This document shows, in pieces, positions 43,386 through 53,182 of a stretch of 64,000 nucleotides of DNA. The notes beneath the pieces are model-generated. The model saw nothing but the letters and a program-made list of their open reading frames with translations, ran no database searches and had not been told where the DNA came from. The stretch comes from a bacterium (lineage in GTDB: Bacteria; Zixibacteria; MSB-5A5; GN15; FEB-12), in assembly GCA_020444475.1 (NCBI GenBank), contig JAHLKV010000001.1, positions 682,001 to 746,000 of the forward strand. The letters are read 5' to 3'. The stretch's first letter is position 1; each line of letters starts with the position of its first letter. The position numbers and the translations under genes are program-made.

Positions 43386-44810
43386 CTACCGTCGGGCAAG
43401 GTATTTCAGCGCCGACCGCGCGGCGTGGTAGCCGCACATACCGTGAACACCGCCGCCCGGAGGAGTCGACGACGAGCAGAGAAAGACGCCCTGGAGAGGC
43501 GTTTTGTACGGATCGAAGATCGAGGTGGGTCGGCGGAAAAGCTGGCGCCAGTCCTGCACGCCGCCGTTGATATCGCCGCCGACGTAGTTGGCGTTATAGG
43601 ACTCCATTCGGGAGGCGTTGAACGTATGGCGCGCCAGGACCGTCTCGCGGAAGCCGGGGGCGAACCGCTCAATCTGATTCTCGATCCGCTCTGTCATGTC
43701 GAATTCGGAGCCTCCCGGCACGTGGCAGTAGGCCCAGGCAGTGTGCTGTCCTTCGGGAGCGCGGGTGGAGTCAAATACACTCGGTTGCGTGAAAATGACA
43801 AATGGCTTATCAGGGTGCCGTTGAGCCCAGACAGCCCTTTCGGACTCGGCTATCTCCTCGAAGCTGCCGCCCAGGTGCACGGTGCCGGCTCTTCGGCAGG
43901 TGTCCGATGCAAAGGGCGTCGGCTCTGACAGCGCCCAGTCGATTTTGAATACCCCGGGGCCATAGCGGTATGATTCAAGTTTCGACCGGTAGCTGAAATC
44001 CAATGCGGAACCGGCCATCTTAACAAGCTGGCGAGGGGTGAGATCCAGCATTATGAGTCGCGACGCCGGCAGATCATGGAGAGACTGAATGAGACGGTTG
44101 GTCTCGAAGGTTACCGACAGTGATTTGGCGCAGGCAACCAGCGCGTCAGTAATTCTCCCGGCGCCGCCTTTCGGAAACGGCCAGCCGACGGAGTGAGCCG
44201 CGGCTGCCAGGACGAGCGCAACGGCGGCGCTGACCGGAGCGTCGAGTCGAAGCATCGAATGCGCGGCGAGTCCGGCGACAAGCGCACGGGTGGTCTTCTC
44301 TGTGAAACGACCTGCCAGAGACTGCGCTGACCGGAAAGCGTGTCGTCCAAACTCGGCATAAAGCAGCGGATGCCCGGGAAGGTGCACCGGTGCGAGCAGA
44401 TCAGCCCACAGGTCTTCATGACGGGCAACGAATCTTCTCAGCAGTCGGGCATAGGATGCAGCATCAGCGCCGAGAGATTGCGCGGTTTCCTCAAGAGATC
44501 GCTTCAGCGAAGGGCAGTGGGTGTCGTCAATCGGATGGGCAAGGGCTACTTCCCGATGGACCCATTCCAGTCTGTGCTGTTCCAGTTCCAGGGATCGGAA
44601 AAACGGCGAAGCCAGAGCCAGCGGATGCACTGCGGAGCAGACATCGTGTCGGAACCCGGGTAGGGTCAGCTCCGATGTTCGGGCGCCGCCGCCGAGGGTC
44701 GAAGCCGCTTCGATCACGAGAACCGACAATCCCTGTCGGGCCAATTGAATGGCGGCCGCCAGTCCGTTGGGACCGGAGCCAACCACCACGGCATCACTAT
44801 CGGAGCGCAC
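43386..44810 (-). CDS. FAD-dependent phytoene-desaturase-like oxidoreductase
   Basis: 474 residues from GTG 44810 (GGGAAGAGG just upstream). Upstream residues in the same frame overlap the aldo/keto reductase coding region and are not used. The N-terminal Rossmann fold is DAVVVGSGPNGLAAAIQLARQGLSVLVIEAASTLGGGARTSELTLPGF, the CrtI/amine-oxidase-like pattern with GGGA in place of GGR. The C-terminal FAD loop is FLCSSSTPPGGGVHGMCGYHAARSAL. The length fits carotenoid-desaturase-like NAD(P)/FAD proteins. No carotenoid genes are nearby, so the substrate is unknown. It follows the aldo/keto reductase gene by 32 nt in a probable operon. Confidence 0.85.
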   Translation of the reverse strand: MRSDSDAVVVGSGPNGLAAAIQLARQGLSVLVIEAASTLGGGARTSELTLPGFRHDVCSAVHPLALASPFFRSLELEQHRLEWVHREVALAHPIDDTHCPSLKRSLEETAQSLGADAASYARLLRRFVARHEDLWADLLAPVHLPGHPLLYAEFGRHAFRSAQSLAGRFTEKTTRALVAGLAAHSMLRLDAPVSAAVALVLAAAAHSVGWPFPKGGAGRITDALVACAKSLSVTFETNRLIQSLHDLPASRLIMLDLTPRQLVKMAGSALDFSYRSKLESYRYGPGVFKIDWALSEPTPFASDTCRRAGTVHLGGSFEEIAESERAVWAQRHPDKPFVIFTQPSVFDSTRAPEGQHTAWAYCHVPGGSEFDMTERIENQIERFAPGFRETVLARHTFNASRMESYNANYVGGDINGGVQDWRQLFRRPTSIFDPYKTPLQGVFLCSSSTPPGGGVHGMCGYHAARSALKYLARR

Positions 44811-44842
44811 GAACCTCTTCCCTTTTTCTCGCTGGTATGTGG

Positions 44843-45841
44843 TTACGAGATGTCGCGCTTGCGGGTTGGCGGTGCCATGAACTCCGGACCGACCGGGCGT
44901 TCGATTGTCTCGTCGACGATCCGTTCGATCTGTCGACGAGCGGCATCGTCGAGCGACCACCCCATAACGTCGTCAATTGCATCAAGTTGATCCGGCCGCC
45001 GTGCTCCCCACAGGGCGACGTGGGCGCCCTGATCGAGAAGCCAGCGAACGGCAAGGTGAATAACGCGCCTGCCGAAGTCCTCCTGCGCGAAGCGGTCGAG
45101 TTTCTCGACAGCAGCGAGGTAGTGCGGGTAGCGATTTTTTTTGAACTTGGGATCGAACTTGCGCAGGTCGTCACCTTCGAAGGTCGTTTCCGGCTTCATG
45201 CGACCTGAGAGCAGGCCGCGACAGAGGGCGCCGTAGGTCAGGAGCGTGACATTGTTGTCCAGACACCACGGAAGGATGTCTTCTTCGATTTTTCTCTCAA
45301 ACAGGTTGTACGGCGGCTGACAGAAGTGCAGGGGGGCGAACTCGGCAAATTCCGCCATCTGATCGGGAGAATAGTTCGATACCCCGATCGACCTGATACG
45401 GCCCGAATCGAGGAGTTCTTTCATGACGGTGGCGGTCTCTTCGATCGGAGTGAGGCTGTCCGGCCAGTGCACCTGATAGATGTCGATATAGTCGGTCTGC
45501 AGGCGTCTCAGAGAGTCATCGATCTCCTTGAGAATGCGCTCGCGGGAAGCGTTGCGGAAAACCTTTCCGTCAAGCCAATCAAGAGATGTTTTCGTGGCGA
45601 GGATGACTCGGTCGCGGTCATTGGACTTCTTAAGGGCCCTTCCGACAATTTCTTCGGAACGTCCGAACCCATACACCGGGGCGGTGTCCAGCAGAGTTAT
45701 CCCTTTATCCAGCGCCGCGAGTATGGTGTTGATCGATTCCTTTTCATCGGTGCCTCCCCACATCCAGCCCCCGATCGCCCACGTTCCCAGGCCGATCCGG
45801 GGAAGCTCCCGGTCAAGCACCACGTTATGTACAGTCTCCAA
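44843..45841 (-). CDS. Aldo/keto reductase
   Basis: 332 residues. TIM-barrel NADPH-dependent carbonyl reductase. The catalytic tetrad is visible: D52 and Y57 in LLDTAPVYGFGRSEEI, K84 in LATKTSLDW, H125 in YQVHWPDSLTPIEETA. GVSNYSPDQM and the late VALWGARRPDQLDAI (cofactor phosphate region) are usual for the YhdN/Tas-like group. The start is TTG 45841 with GGAGGAGG 8 nt upstream; no ATG fits. First gene of a pair with the FAD oxidoreductase. Confidence 0.92.
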   Translation of the reverse strand: METVHNVVLDRELPRIGLGTWAIGGWMWGGTDEKESINTILAALDKGITLLDTAPVYGFGRSEEIVGRALKKSNDRDRVILATKTSLDWLDGKVFRNASRERILKEIDDSLRRLQTDYIDIYQVHWPDSLTPIEETATVMKELLDSGRIRSIGVSNYSPDQMAEFAEFAPLHFCQPPYNLFERKIEEDILPWCLDNNVTLLTYGALCRGLLSGRMKPETTFEGDDLRKFDPKFKKNRYPHYLAAVEKLDRFAQEDFGRRVIHLAVRWLLDQGAHVALWGARRPDQLDAIDDVMGWSLDDAARRQIERIVDETIERPVGPEFMAPPTRKRDIS

Positions 45842-46105
45842 AGGGTACCTCCTCCAGTTTGCATGTATTACCGCCGCACGCAGGCAGGGTGTGCGATTGT
45901 CTTCCCATTCACTGAAATCAACAATGAATGGATACGATTGTGTCGAAGAAAATCAAGAATTCAAAGACCAGGGCGGGTTCGCCGATCTCAAGTGGCCGTC
46001 AGGCTGGTATAAGATACCGACGGACAGGTTGCCCGGTTTCGCTGTCGTCACAGGCAACCGCGTGTTATTATTAGAGATTGTCCGGTAGATCGGAAATTCT
46101 GGCAC

Positions 46106-49100
46106 ATGTGGAAACAGATAGGTAAATACTCGGGGCTTGTCATCGCCCTCTTGGTCGTCCTCCTCGCCGCAACGGCCGTTTTCCTTACGTTGCCCCCGGG
46201 AGAGCGATGGTTGAAGTCATTGGTCGAGAATGAAGGCAGCGGGGCGCTCGGACGAACCGTCACGATAGGCGCGCTGCAAACCAACCTGTTTTCCTATCTC
46301 GCGATGGACGACATTCGGATTGCGGGGCGCTCAGGCGATCCCGAAATGGGCGCGGTGACGGTCGGCCGGATCGAGGTACGGTACAGCCTTCTCAGCGCGC
46401 TGAAAGAGAGATTCGCGATCTCGTCGCTGTTTATCGACTCGGTGATTGTCGCTATCGCCCGCGACAGCAGCGGCCAGTTTATCCTCCCACTGGAAACTTC
46501 GCCCGACACGGTGGCGGCTACTTCCCCGTCAGATCACGAAGCCGGCAATCCACTGGTGTTACCGGTGTCGATAGACACTGCCCACGTCGGAAGGATCAGG
46601 ATCACGTACGGCGACGTGCCACTCGACGCACACGCACAGATCAGCGACGGCAGTATCTCGCTCGGTCGTACCGATCACGACTCGTACCAGTGTGAGGTGA
46701 ACCTCGACCAGATATCGGCCTCTCTTGACAGTCTGATGCTTCCGGCTATCTCTTTTCGCACCCGGCTTTCGCTGTCGCCTGATGCCGTACGGCTGGACAC
46801 GCTCAGCGTGCAAATTGCCCAGTTGCAACTCGCCGCGCGCGGCGCTCTGAAGTTGGGCGTCGATACAACGTTTGATGCGTCACTGGCAATAAGCGGAAAA
46901 CCGGACGCTGTCATTCAGCCTGTAATCAGACACCTCGGACTTCCCGCTATCGAGACGACCGGAGAACTCAACATCATCGCAGGTGCCCAAGGCAACACCG
47001 AATCGATGGAGGCGGAATCAGTTTCGGAGCTGCCCGAAGTACGCTCCGGAGGGATCAGCACTCAGCGGTCGCAAGTGGGGCTCTCGTACCGTTCAGATAC
47101 GCTGTTCGTGGACACACTGATGGTACCAACGTTCGGCGGATCCATAGCCGGTCGCGGGGTCATCGCCTTGGACAGCATGATCGGCACTCAGATGAATCTC
47201 GCAATCAATTCACTCGATATGCAACAGCTCTGGAGCGCGCTGTACGAGGAAGTGTCGCCGTACGAAGGAAGCTTTGACGGTGTGCTGCAGGTGAGCAATG
47301 ACGGTACGGACATCAGTGACTGGCGGGTGGAAGGATCGCTGCGTGGCACCCGACTTACGTATGCAGGAAAGTCGCTGCCTGATTTGAAGGGGAATGTCAC
47401 CCTCAGCGGCGGCAGGCTTATACTGGATATCGAACAGCAGGAGCTGGGGCTGGCAGTCGATCTGTCCATCGAGGATGAAGCGCTCGACGGTAGTTTCACG
47501 GCCACGCTGCCCCGGCTTGACATTGTTGCGGGACTGGCCAATTTCGGCGGCGTTACCGGTAGCCTGGAGGCGGGTGGAACGCTCGGCGGCACCCTGAGCA
47601 ACCCGGCCATCAGAGCGCAGATTGCCGGTGATTCGATCGTCTATGAGAACTTCCCGGTCGATCGACTCAACGCGACACTCTCCTATCTCGATAGTGTGCT
47701 AACTTTCGCTTCGCTGACGCTGTCGGGTTCGGTCGACTCGATTGACGCGGCCAGGCCTCTGTTTGGACTCGACTCACTTGGAGGCGGGTTTTCCTATACC
47801 GTTACCGGCAGCGGCACGCTAGACGACCCGTCAGCTCAAATCGGTGTGTCGTTTGGTCCGCTCGGCTACGGGAGTTATGCCGTTGATTCGGGTGCGGTTG
47901 AGATGTCGGTAAAAGGTCGCACGGCGACGCTCGAACCGTCGCGAATCTTCGCGCAACGACTTGCTCTCGGATTGACCGGCTCTGCAAATATCGACAGTCT
48001 GGCAGGCAATCTCTCACTGAGAATCACCGATCTCGGTCACGGGGCAGATTCCTCTGTCGCGGCCGAAAGCAGTTCGGCCGAGGACCCGACTGTGGTGGGA
48101 CAATGCGCTATCGAGTTCAACGTATCCGATACGACCGATCTCGAACTATACGCCCGGGGAGATTCACTGGCAGTGGGCGCCTTCTCGGCGCTGCTCACGG
48201 ATTCTTTGGCACTCGGCGGACTGGTATCGTTTGAAGGCGCGTTTCGCGGGGCGGTCGACAATCCCACGGGCAGTCTCGCACTGTCGGTCATCAAACCCAC
48301 TTATGACGACATCGTGCTCGACTCCATCGATATGCGCCTCCGTTTCAGTCGGCACCGTCTCGATATCGACACCCTCACTATCGCCGGGTTGGGGCAGGAT
48401 CTCAACGCCCGGATGTTTCTTCAGTTCAGCCGGGACAGTGTCGGCGGATACACGATCACGACTGAAGACAGTCTCGGCGGTGTCATGCAAAGCAACGCGC
48501 TCGATCTCCGGGCGCTGGAGCCGTTTCTATCGGAGGGTGGAACAATCGAGGGTAAGGGATCGGTCAATGTGAGATTCCGCGGGACGATCGGAGAACCGCA
48601 TGTTGAGGGTGATATCCGCGTGACCGACGCCCGTCTCTCCCCGGCCTCGGGGATGGACACCGTGCAGAATATCCAGCTGCTGATTGCGCTTGAGGACAGC
48701 GCCCTGACTTTCCGGCAGGCGACGGCACAGCTTCGCGGATCGGAGGTTGCCATCAGCGGCAATGCGGTATTCACGCAAGAACGCCGGATCATCACCACCC
48801 TCACGTTCGAAACCGAACGGTTCGGCACACTTGAGGTGACCGGGAGCGCATCGCAGGACAGTCTGGACCTGCATGCGAAAGTGGATACGCTTCGACTTAG
48901 TGCCTTCAGCAGGTTGGTGCCGGAGGTCGACACGCTCGGAGGATTGCTATCGTGTGTTGTGTCCGCGACCGGGTCGCCCGATGATCCGGTGCTGGACGGT
49001 TCATTCACGGTGCGCGGTTTGGTAATCAAACCGACGATTTTGGACAGCGCCATCACCGATGGAACCGCCGTTGTCTCTTTCGACCGCAACACGGCGAGGA

Positions 49101-50176
49101 TCGACTCGCTCTCGGCTCGGATCGGCGAAGGCCGGGTGTGGGCAACGGGGTCGCTGACGTTAACCGAAGGTTCGGTGAGTGGTGTCGATATTGTCATGTT
49201 CGCACGGCAGATTTCGCTTTCCAGCAAGGACGTGTTTGTGCTGGGAGTCGACACGGCCGATATCTATTTTCATGGCGCCAACGGAGCATTTACGCTTAGC
49301 GGACCGGTCGTGCTCGGTGAAACCCGCTTCGTTCGCGATTTCGACCTGACCGACGTGCTCGCCATGATGCGCGAGACGGAGCGTGTAGAGCAGGGAGTAT
49401 CGCCGTTGCAACAGCAAACGACTCTCGATCTGAGACTTCGCGACAACGGCTCGCTGTGGGTTGACAATAACCTCGCCCGCATTCGACTGAGCGCCGGAAC
49501 CGGAGTGATCGGGACGCTGGCGAAGCCGAATCTGACCGGACGGGTGCGAGTCGAAGAAGGTTATCTTCTCTACCTCGATCGGGAGTTCAAGATCACCAGG
49601 GGAGTCGCATTCTTCTCGGACCCGGCTCAGATTAATCCGGACATCGACTTCGCGGCGACGGCCGAGGTAACCGTCTACTCCGGAACGTCGTCGACGAAGT
49701 ACATTATCGTGCTGGAGGTTACGGGTCCGCTGGACAATTATCAGACCCGCCTTTACTCCACCTCGCACCCGGATCTCAATCGCTCGGACGTGATCTCGCT
49801 GTTGACCGTTGGCGCCACGCGGCAGCAGTTGACCGGCAGCAGCCAGGGTGAAGTGCTGGCCGACCGGGCCGGGGAGCTGGTCAGTCGCCGTATCGCCGGA
49901 TATGCGTCGAGACAGGTCGAAGAGGCGCTCGGACTCAGCGAAGTGTCGGTGCAGGGGAATCTCTTCAATCCGAATCAAAACGGCGGACCGCAGCTGCTGG
50001 TGTCCAAGAGCCTGTCGCAACAGGTGAAGGTTACCTACTCGACTCGGGTGGGCGGAAAAAACGAGCAGTCGATTCGACTCGATTACCGACTCTCCGATCA
50101 CTGGTCGTTTGAAGGAGAGACCAATCAGGTCGGCGAGGCGATTCTCAATATCAAGTACGGACTGAGGTTCAAATGA
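46106..50176 (+). CDS. tamB: TamB-like inner-membrane-anchored translocation protein
   Basis: 1,356 residues. One N-terminal membrane helix (SGLVIALLVVLLAATAVFLTL, residues 8-28) with no cleavage site, then a very long repetitive periplasmic beta-taco/AsmA-like region (TIGALQTNLFSYLAMDDIRI, and repeated GSLEAGGTLGGTLSNPAIRAQ-type blocks). The C-terminal TamB/DUF490 domain (about residues 1010-1356) contains VEEGYLLYLDREFKITRGVAFFSDPAQINPDIDFAATAEV, LNRSDVISLLTVGATRQQL, and ends in DYRLSDHWSFEGETNQVGEAILNIKYGLRF, the strand that docks to a BamA-type barrel. It would bridge the periplasm for outer-membrane protein or lipid transfer. Its stop overlaps the next start by 4 nt. Confidence 0.88.
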   Translation: MWKQIGKYSGLVIALLVVLLAATAVFLTLPPGERWLKSLVENEGSGALGRTVTIGALQTNLFSYLAMDDIRIAGRSGDPEMGAVTVGRIEVRYSLLSALKERFAISSLFIDSVIVAIARDSSGQFILPLETSPDTVAATSPSDHEAGNPLVLPVSIDTAHVGRIRITYGDVPLDAHAQISDGSISLGRTDHDSYQCEVNLDQISASLDSLMLPAISFRTRLSLSPDAVRLDTLSVQIAQLQLAARGALKLGVDTTFDASLAISGKPDAVIQPVIRHLGLPAIETTGELNIIAGAQGNTESMEAESVSELPEVRSGGISTQRSQVGLSYRSDTLFVDTLMVPTFGGSIAGRGVIALDSMIGTQMNLAINSLDMQQLWSALYEEVSPYEGSFDGVLQVSNDGTDISDWRVEGSLRGTRLTYAGKSLPDLKGNVTLSGGRLILDIEQQELGLAVDLSIEDEALDGSFTATLPRLDIVAGLANFGGVTGSLEAGGTLGGTLSNPAIRAQIAGDSIVYENFPVDRLNATLSYLDSVLTFASLTLSGSVDSIDAARPLFGLDSLGGGFSYTVTGSGTLDDPSAQIGVSFGPLGYGSYAVDSGAVEMSVKGRTATLEPSRIFAQRLALGLTGSANIDSLAGNLSLRITDLGHGADSSVAAESSSAEDPTVVGQCAIEFNVSDTTDLELYARGDSLAVGAFSALLTDSLALGGLVSFEGAFRGAVDNPTGSLALSVIKPTYDDIVLDSIDMRLRFSRHRLDIDTLTIAGLGQDLNARMFLQFSRDSVGGYTITTEDSLGGVMQSNALDLRALEPFLSEGGTIEGKGSVNVRFRGTIGEPHVEGDIRVTDARLSPASGMDTVQNIQLLIALEDSALTFRQATAQLRGSEVAISGNAVFTQERRIITTLTFETERFGTLEVTGSASQDSLDLHAKVDTLRLSAFSRLVPEVDTLGGLLSCVVSATGSPDDPVLDGSFTVRGLVIKPTILDSAITDGTAVVSFDRNTARIDSLSARIGEGRVWATGSLTLTEGSVSGVDIVMFARQISLSSKDVFVLGVDTADIYFHGANGAFTLSGPVVLGETRFVRDFDLTDVLAMMRETERVEQGVSPLQQQTTLDLRLRDNGSLWVDNNLARIRLSAGTGVIGTLAKPNLTGRVRVEEGYLLYLDREFKITRGVAFFSDPAQINPDIDFAATAEVTVYSGTSSTKYIIVLEVTGPLDNYQTRLYSTSHPDLNRSDVISLLTVGATRQQLTGSSQGEVLADRAGELVSRRIAGYASRQVEEALGLSEVSVQGNLFNPNQNGGPQLLVSKSLSQQVKVTYSTRVGGKNEQSIRLDYRLSDHWSFEGETNQVGEAILNIKYGLRFK

Positions 50177-51963
50177 CCGTACGCCTGTTTCTCATGGGAC
50201 TGGTCATTCTTGGTTTCGGGATGACATCGGAGGCTGCTCCCACGAAGAAATCCCACCCGAAAGTGCGAAGTGTGGCTATCGACGGAAACACGCTGTTCAG
50301 CGAAGACCGGCTCCGCAAACTCATGGCCACGCGATCTCCGGGGTTTCTGACTTCGACCGAATACCACGCGGCGCTGTTCCACGACGACCTGTCCAACATC
50401 ATAGCGTTCTACCGGCAGCATGGCTACCTGGAGACGTTCGTTTCGGACACGACGGTCATTCGCGATACGCTCGAGAACAAGGTTGACATCCGCTTCACGA
50501 TCGATGAAGGCGCCATGACTCGGGTGGAAGGCATGAGCGTTTTCGGCAACAGCGTCTTTGCCGACTCGATCCTGCTCGAGAGGATAGCTCTGCACAAAGG
50601 CGACCCCTTCAATCCGCTGGCGGTGGAGCGTGGCTCCCTGGCAATCCTGCAGATGTATGCCGACACGGGGTACCTCGATGCGAAAGTCAGTCCCGATGTG
50701 AAGATCAACACGGAGTCGCACCGGGTGCTGGTTGATATCGTTGTCGAGGAGCACACGCAGGTGCGGATCGACTCGGTCGTCGTCTCCGGGCTGGAGATGA
50801 CCAACGAATCGGTCGTCCGGCGGGAACTGAGTTTCCATCCGGGGGATGTCGTGTCGTACACGGAGTTGCTGCAGTCACAGCGGAGGTTGTATCAGACGGG
50901 CTTGTTCGAAAGCGTGTTTGTGAGGCCAAAACCACAGGAAGCTTCGCGGCCCGGATTCCGCACGATCAGTGTCGAAGTGACCGAACCGATGTACGGCGAG
51001 TTCAACGTCGCAGTAGGCTACGGCTCGATCGAAAAGGCGCGAACGCGGGTCGAGCTCTCGCATACCAACCTCGCGGGTACGGCACGACAGCTGGGAGGAC
51101 GAATCGAAGCCAGCTTCATCAAACAGGGCATCACCGGATCTTTTACTGAACCGAGGACGTTCGGCTCACGATGGCGAACGGATATCAACCTCCTCTTTGA
51201 ACTGCAGCAGGAGCCCAGCTACGATCTCACGCGCTATGGGGGCCGACTAACGGTCGGCCGTTCCCTCTCCCGCAGCGGTGAATTGAGCTTCACCTACCGC
51301 TACGAAAACACGACCCTGACCAAGGTGGAACCGGTCGAGTTGCCGGATGATATCAAGCCGCACATCCGCAGCCTGAGCGTCACGCTCACCAACGATACAC
51401 GCGACGATCCGTTCGATCCGCACCGGGGGACGCTCGTAGACCTGAGCAACGAACTGGCTGGTGGATTCCTCCAGGGGACCAACAGCTTCGCCCGGTCTGA
51501 ACTAAACGTCAAGAAATACTGGCCAAAGGGACGCTACACCACGTTCGCGAGCGCAATACGAGTCGGCTGGCAGGACGCCTTTGGTTCTTCGAAGGACATT
51601 CCGCTCAACGAACGATTTTTCGCCGGAGGTCCGAGCGCTCTTCGGGGATTTGCGTATCAGACGGCGGGGCCGCTCGATATCGACGGCAATCCGCTGGGCG
51701 GCAAGTTCGTGTTCGTGTGGAATGTAATCGAGGTCCGCCGAACCGTCTACAAGCTGCTCGGCGCGGTGGCCTTTTTGGATATCGGCAACGTCTACCCCGC
51801 CATCACCGACTTCTCGGTGGGAGACATCAGGTCATCGGCCGGCCCCGGTCTGAGAGCGGGTACACCGATAGGCATTCTCCGCCTGGACTGGGGATTCAAG
51901 CTCGATCCCCGCGAGGGGGAGTCGAGAAGCCAGCTTTACTTCAGCATGGGGCACGCCTTCTAG
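50173..51963 (+). CDS. BamA/TamA-family outer-membrane insertase
   Basis: 596 residues. Signal peptide MTVRLFLMGLVILGFGMTSEA. About three POTRA domains (residues about 28-105, 107-185, 187-260; e.g. VRSVAIDGNTLFSEDRLRKLM and RVEGMSVFGNSVFADSILLERIALHKGDPF). Then the 16-strand barrel with the signature FFAGGPSALRGFAYQTAGP (loop 6 with the RGF motif) and the terminal Phe of YFSMGHAF. Three POTRAs rather than five, and the coupled tamB gene upstream, favour TamA-like over the essential BamA. It starts inside the tamB stop (ATGA). Confidence 0.9.
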   Translation: MTVRLFLMGLVILGFGMTSEAAPTKKSHPKVRSVAIDGNTLFSEDRLRKLMATRSPGFLTSTEYHAALFHDDLSNIIAFYRQHGYLETFVSDTTVIRDTLENKVDIRFTIDEGAMTRVEGMSVFGNSVFADSILLERIALHKGDPFNPLAVERGSLAILQMYADTGYLDAKVSPDVKINTESHRVLVDIVVEEHTQVRIDSVVVSGLEMTNESVVRRELSFHPGDVVSYTELLQSQRRLYQTGLFESVFVRPKPQEASRPGFRTISVEVTEPMYGEFNVAVGYGSIEKARTRVELSHTNLAGTARQLGGRIEASFIKQGITGSFTEPRTFGSRWRTDINLLFELQQEPSYDLTRYGGRLTVGRSLSRSGELSFTYRYENTTLTKVEPVELPDDIKPHIRSLSVTLTNDTRDDPFDPHRGTLVDLSNELAGGFLQGTNSFARSELNVKKYWPKGRYTTFASAIRVGWQDAFGSSKDIPLNERFFAGGPSALRGFAYQTAGPLDIDGNPLGGKFVFVWNVIEVRRTVYKLLGAVAFLDIGNVYPAITDFSVGDIRSSAGPGLRAGTPIGILRLDWGFKLDPREGESRSQLYFSMGHAF

Positions 51964-51986
51964 TCGGCGAGCCCTGCCAGGTACGT

Positions 51987-52607
51987 CTACTCTATAGAGA
52001 CTTCCGTGATATCATCGAGCGCAGTGGGAGTCTGATTGCCGTTCAGATTGCGATCGATCAGACTCCACACGGCGCCGAAGATTATCGAGGGTTGTTCGAG
52101 TATGGCCGGATCGACACCATCGGGATCGGTGTTCTTGCGAAGCTGGATCGGGCGGTTGGCCTGCATCGCGGCCAGCACCAGCGCCGTCGTTGCGAGGCGG
52201 TTCACGTTGTCGATACTCAGGTCCTCGTCCTTCATGGTCTTGCCGAGCGCATACCACACTTCCTCCATCGGCAGGCTCATGCGGGTGAAGAGTTTGCGGG
52301 AGAGCCGGTCGACATTGGTCTTGTAGGACGAACCGAGTGAGCCGGACAGGATGCGAAGGGCCAGCACGAGCAGGACCTGTTCGTTCATGTTCAGGTTGTC
52401 CACTTCGACGGAATCGTCGGTATTCAGGCGATAAGCGCGCGAGTCCTTGTCGAAGTAGATCGGGATATTGGCCTCGGAGAGGGTATTGAGATACCGGTAC
52501 GCGGTGCGTTCCGGTATATCGCAAACTCTGAGGATGGTATCCATGGTCACACGCTTGCGCGTGTAGAACAGGTTGAGCAGCATTAGTATTTTGTCCAGCT
52601 TCTTCAT
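51987..52607 (-). CDS. HTH regulator with degenerate WYL-like domain
   Basis: 206 residues from ATG 52607 (GGAGG 5 nt upstream; 16 upstream in-frame residues rejected). The N-terminal winged HTH (MKKLDKILMLLNLFYTRKRVTMDTILRVCDIPERTAYRYLNTL) is like the DeoR/YafY group. The middle is helical (NMNEQVLLVLALRILSGSLGSSYK...LTRMSLPMEEVWYALGKTM). The C-terminus has the outline of a shortened WYL domain (ANRPIQLRKNTDPDGVDPAILEQPSIIFGAVWSLIDRN...ITEVSI). The WYL triad is not conserved. It lies 49 nt after the secreted-peptide gene on the same strand and is probably co-transcribed, so it may sense or feed back on that pathway. Confidence 0.75.
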   Translation of the reverse strand: MKKLDKILMLLNLFYTRKRVTMDTILRVCDIPERTAYRYLNTLSEANIPIYFDKDSRAYRLNTDDSVEVDNLNMNEQVLLVLALRILSGSLGSSYKTNVDRLSRKLFTRMSLPMEEVWYALGKTMKDEDLSIDNVNRLATTALVLAAMQANRPIQLRKNTDPDGVDPAILEQPSIIFGAVWSLIDRNLNGNQTPTALDDITEVSIE

Positions 52608-52656
52608 GGATCCTCCGCTGACAGCCGGGGGCAGTGCTTCCGTGCGGGTTGCCATT

Positions 52657-52899
52657 CTAGAGTACCACGTTCTCGATCATAATCAAGAATAAATCCCAGG
52701 TCGAGGGCTGCTCGACGACCGAGTTTGTGGAACCGGTGGTGTCGTCTCCCGGCAGAGTGTCGGAGCCGATCGGGTCTCCTGTCTGGATGTTATCAGCATA
52801 TGCCGTGGTCGGAGCCGAAAAGACTCCAAATCCGGTGACTGCAAACAACAGGATCGCATAGGTGAGAACGACGACTGTGAGTGAACGATTGGCTTTCAT
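52657..52899 (-). CDS. 80-residue secreted peptide precursor
   Basis: Start ATG 52899 with GTGGAGG 6 nt upstream. Residues 1-35 are a signal peptide (MKANRSLTVVVLTYAILLFA... with the cleavage region APTTAYA), leaving a mature peptide of about 45 residues: DNIQTGDPIGSDTLPGDDTTG, then STNSVVEQPSTWDLFLIMIENVVL. The mature part is acidic, Gly/Thr/Asp-rich, without cysteine, and ends in an amphipathic hydrophobic stretch. No family is recognised. A -24/-12 promoter lies 56-70 nt upstream. The gene sits between the large kinase-AAA+ regulator and the WYL-like regulator, all on the minus strand. A signalling peptide or small surface protein is a reasonable inference, not shown. Confidence 0.65.
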   Translation of the reverse strand: MKANRSLTVVVLTYAILLFAVTGFGVFSAPTTAYADNIQTGDPIGSDTLPGDDTTGSTNSVVEQPSTWDLFLIMIENVVL

Positions 52900-52954
52900 G
52901 ATGACCTCCACTTTCGTGTACTTAAGGGTTGTGTGATGTTCACAAGAGGTCACT

Positions 52955-52969
52955 TCAAGAAGCGTGCCA
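52955..52969 (-). promoter_or_regulatory. Candidate sigma54 (-24/-12) promoter of the peptide gene
   Basis: Minus strand TGGCAC-N5-TTGA against the consensus TGGCAC-N5-TTGC. The -24 box is perfect and the spacing correct; the last position of the -12 box differs. The predicted start near 52945 leaves a 45-nt leader. CGGAT-N6-ATCCG (53161-53176), about 200 bp upstream, is a possible activator site. Confidence 0.5.
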
Positions 52970-53182
52970 ACCGGCACACGCGGGCGCGCTACGCGGGTAA
53001 CTCGCTGCACCACAATGCGTTGGGACGATGCGCGGCGAGCCGCGGATACCCCGACACTAGCCGGGTCGTTGGCCGCCGATGGTCAGTTGAAAACGCCGAT
53101 GTCTATCACACAGGGAGTTGCGTTGGCCACGATCGTCCACCCGAGACGGCGAGTGGCTAGCGGATTGGTCGATCCGGAGAGA

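Noticed and set aside
53161-53176. CGGAT-N6-ATCCG as a firm activator site for the peptide promoter
   Set aside because: Single copy with 5-bp arms, next to a stop codon; too weak to list as a feature, kept only as a hint in the promoter entry.
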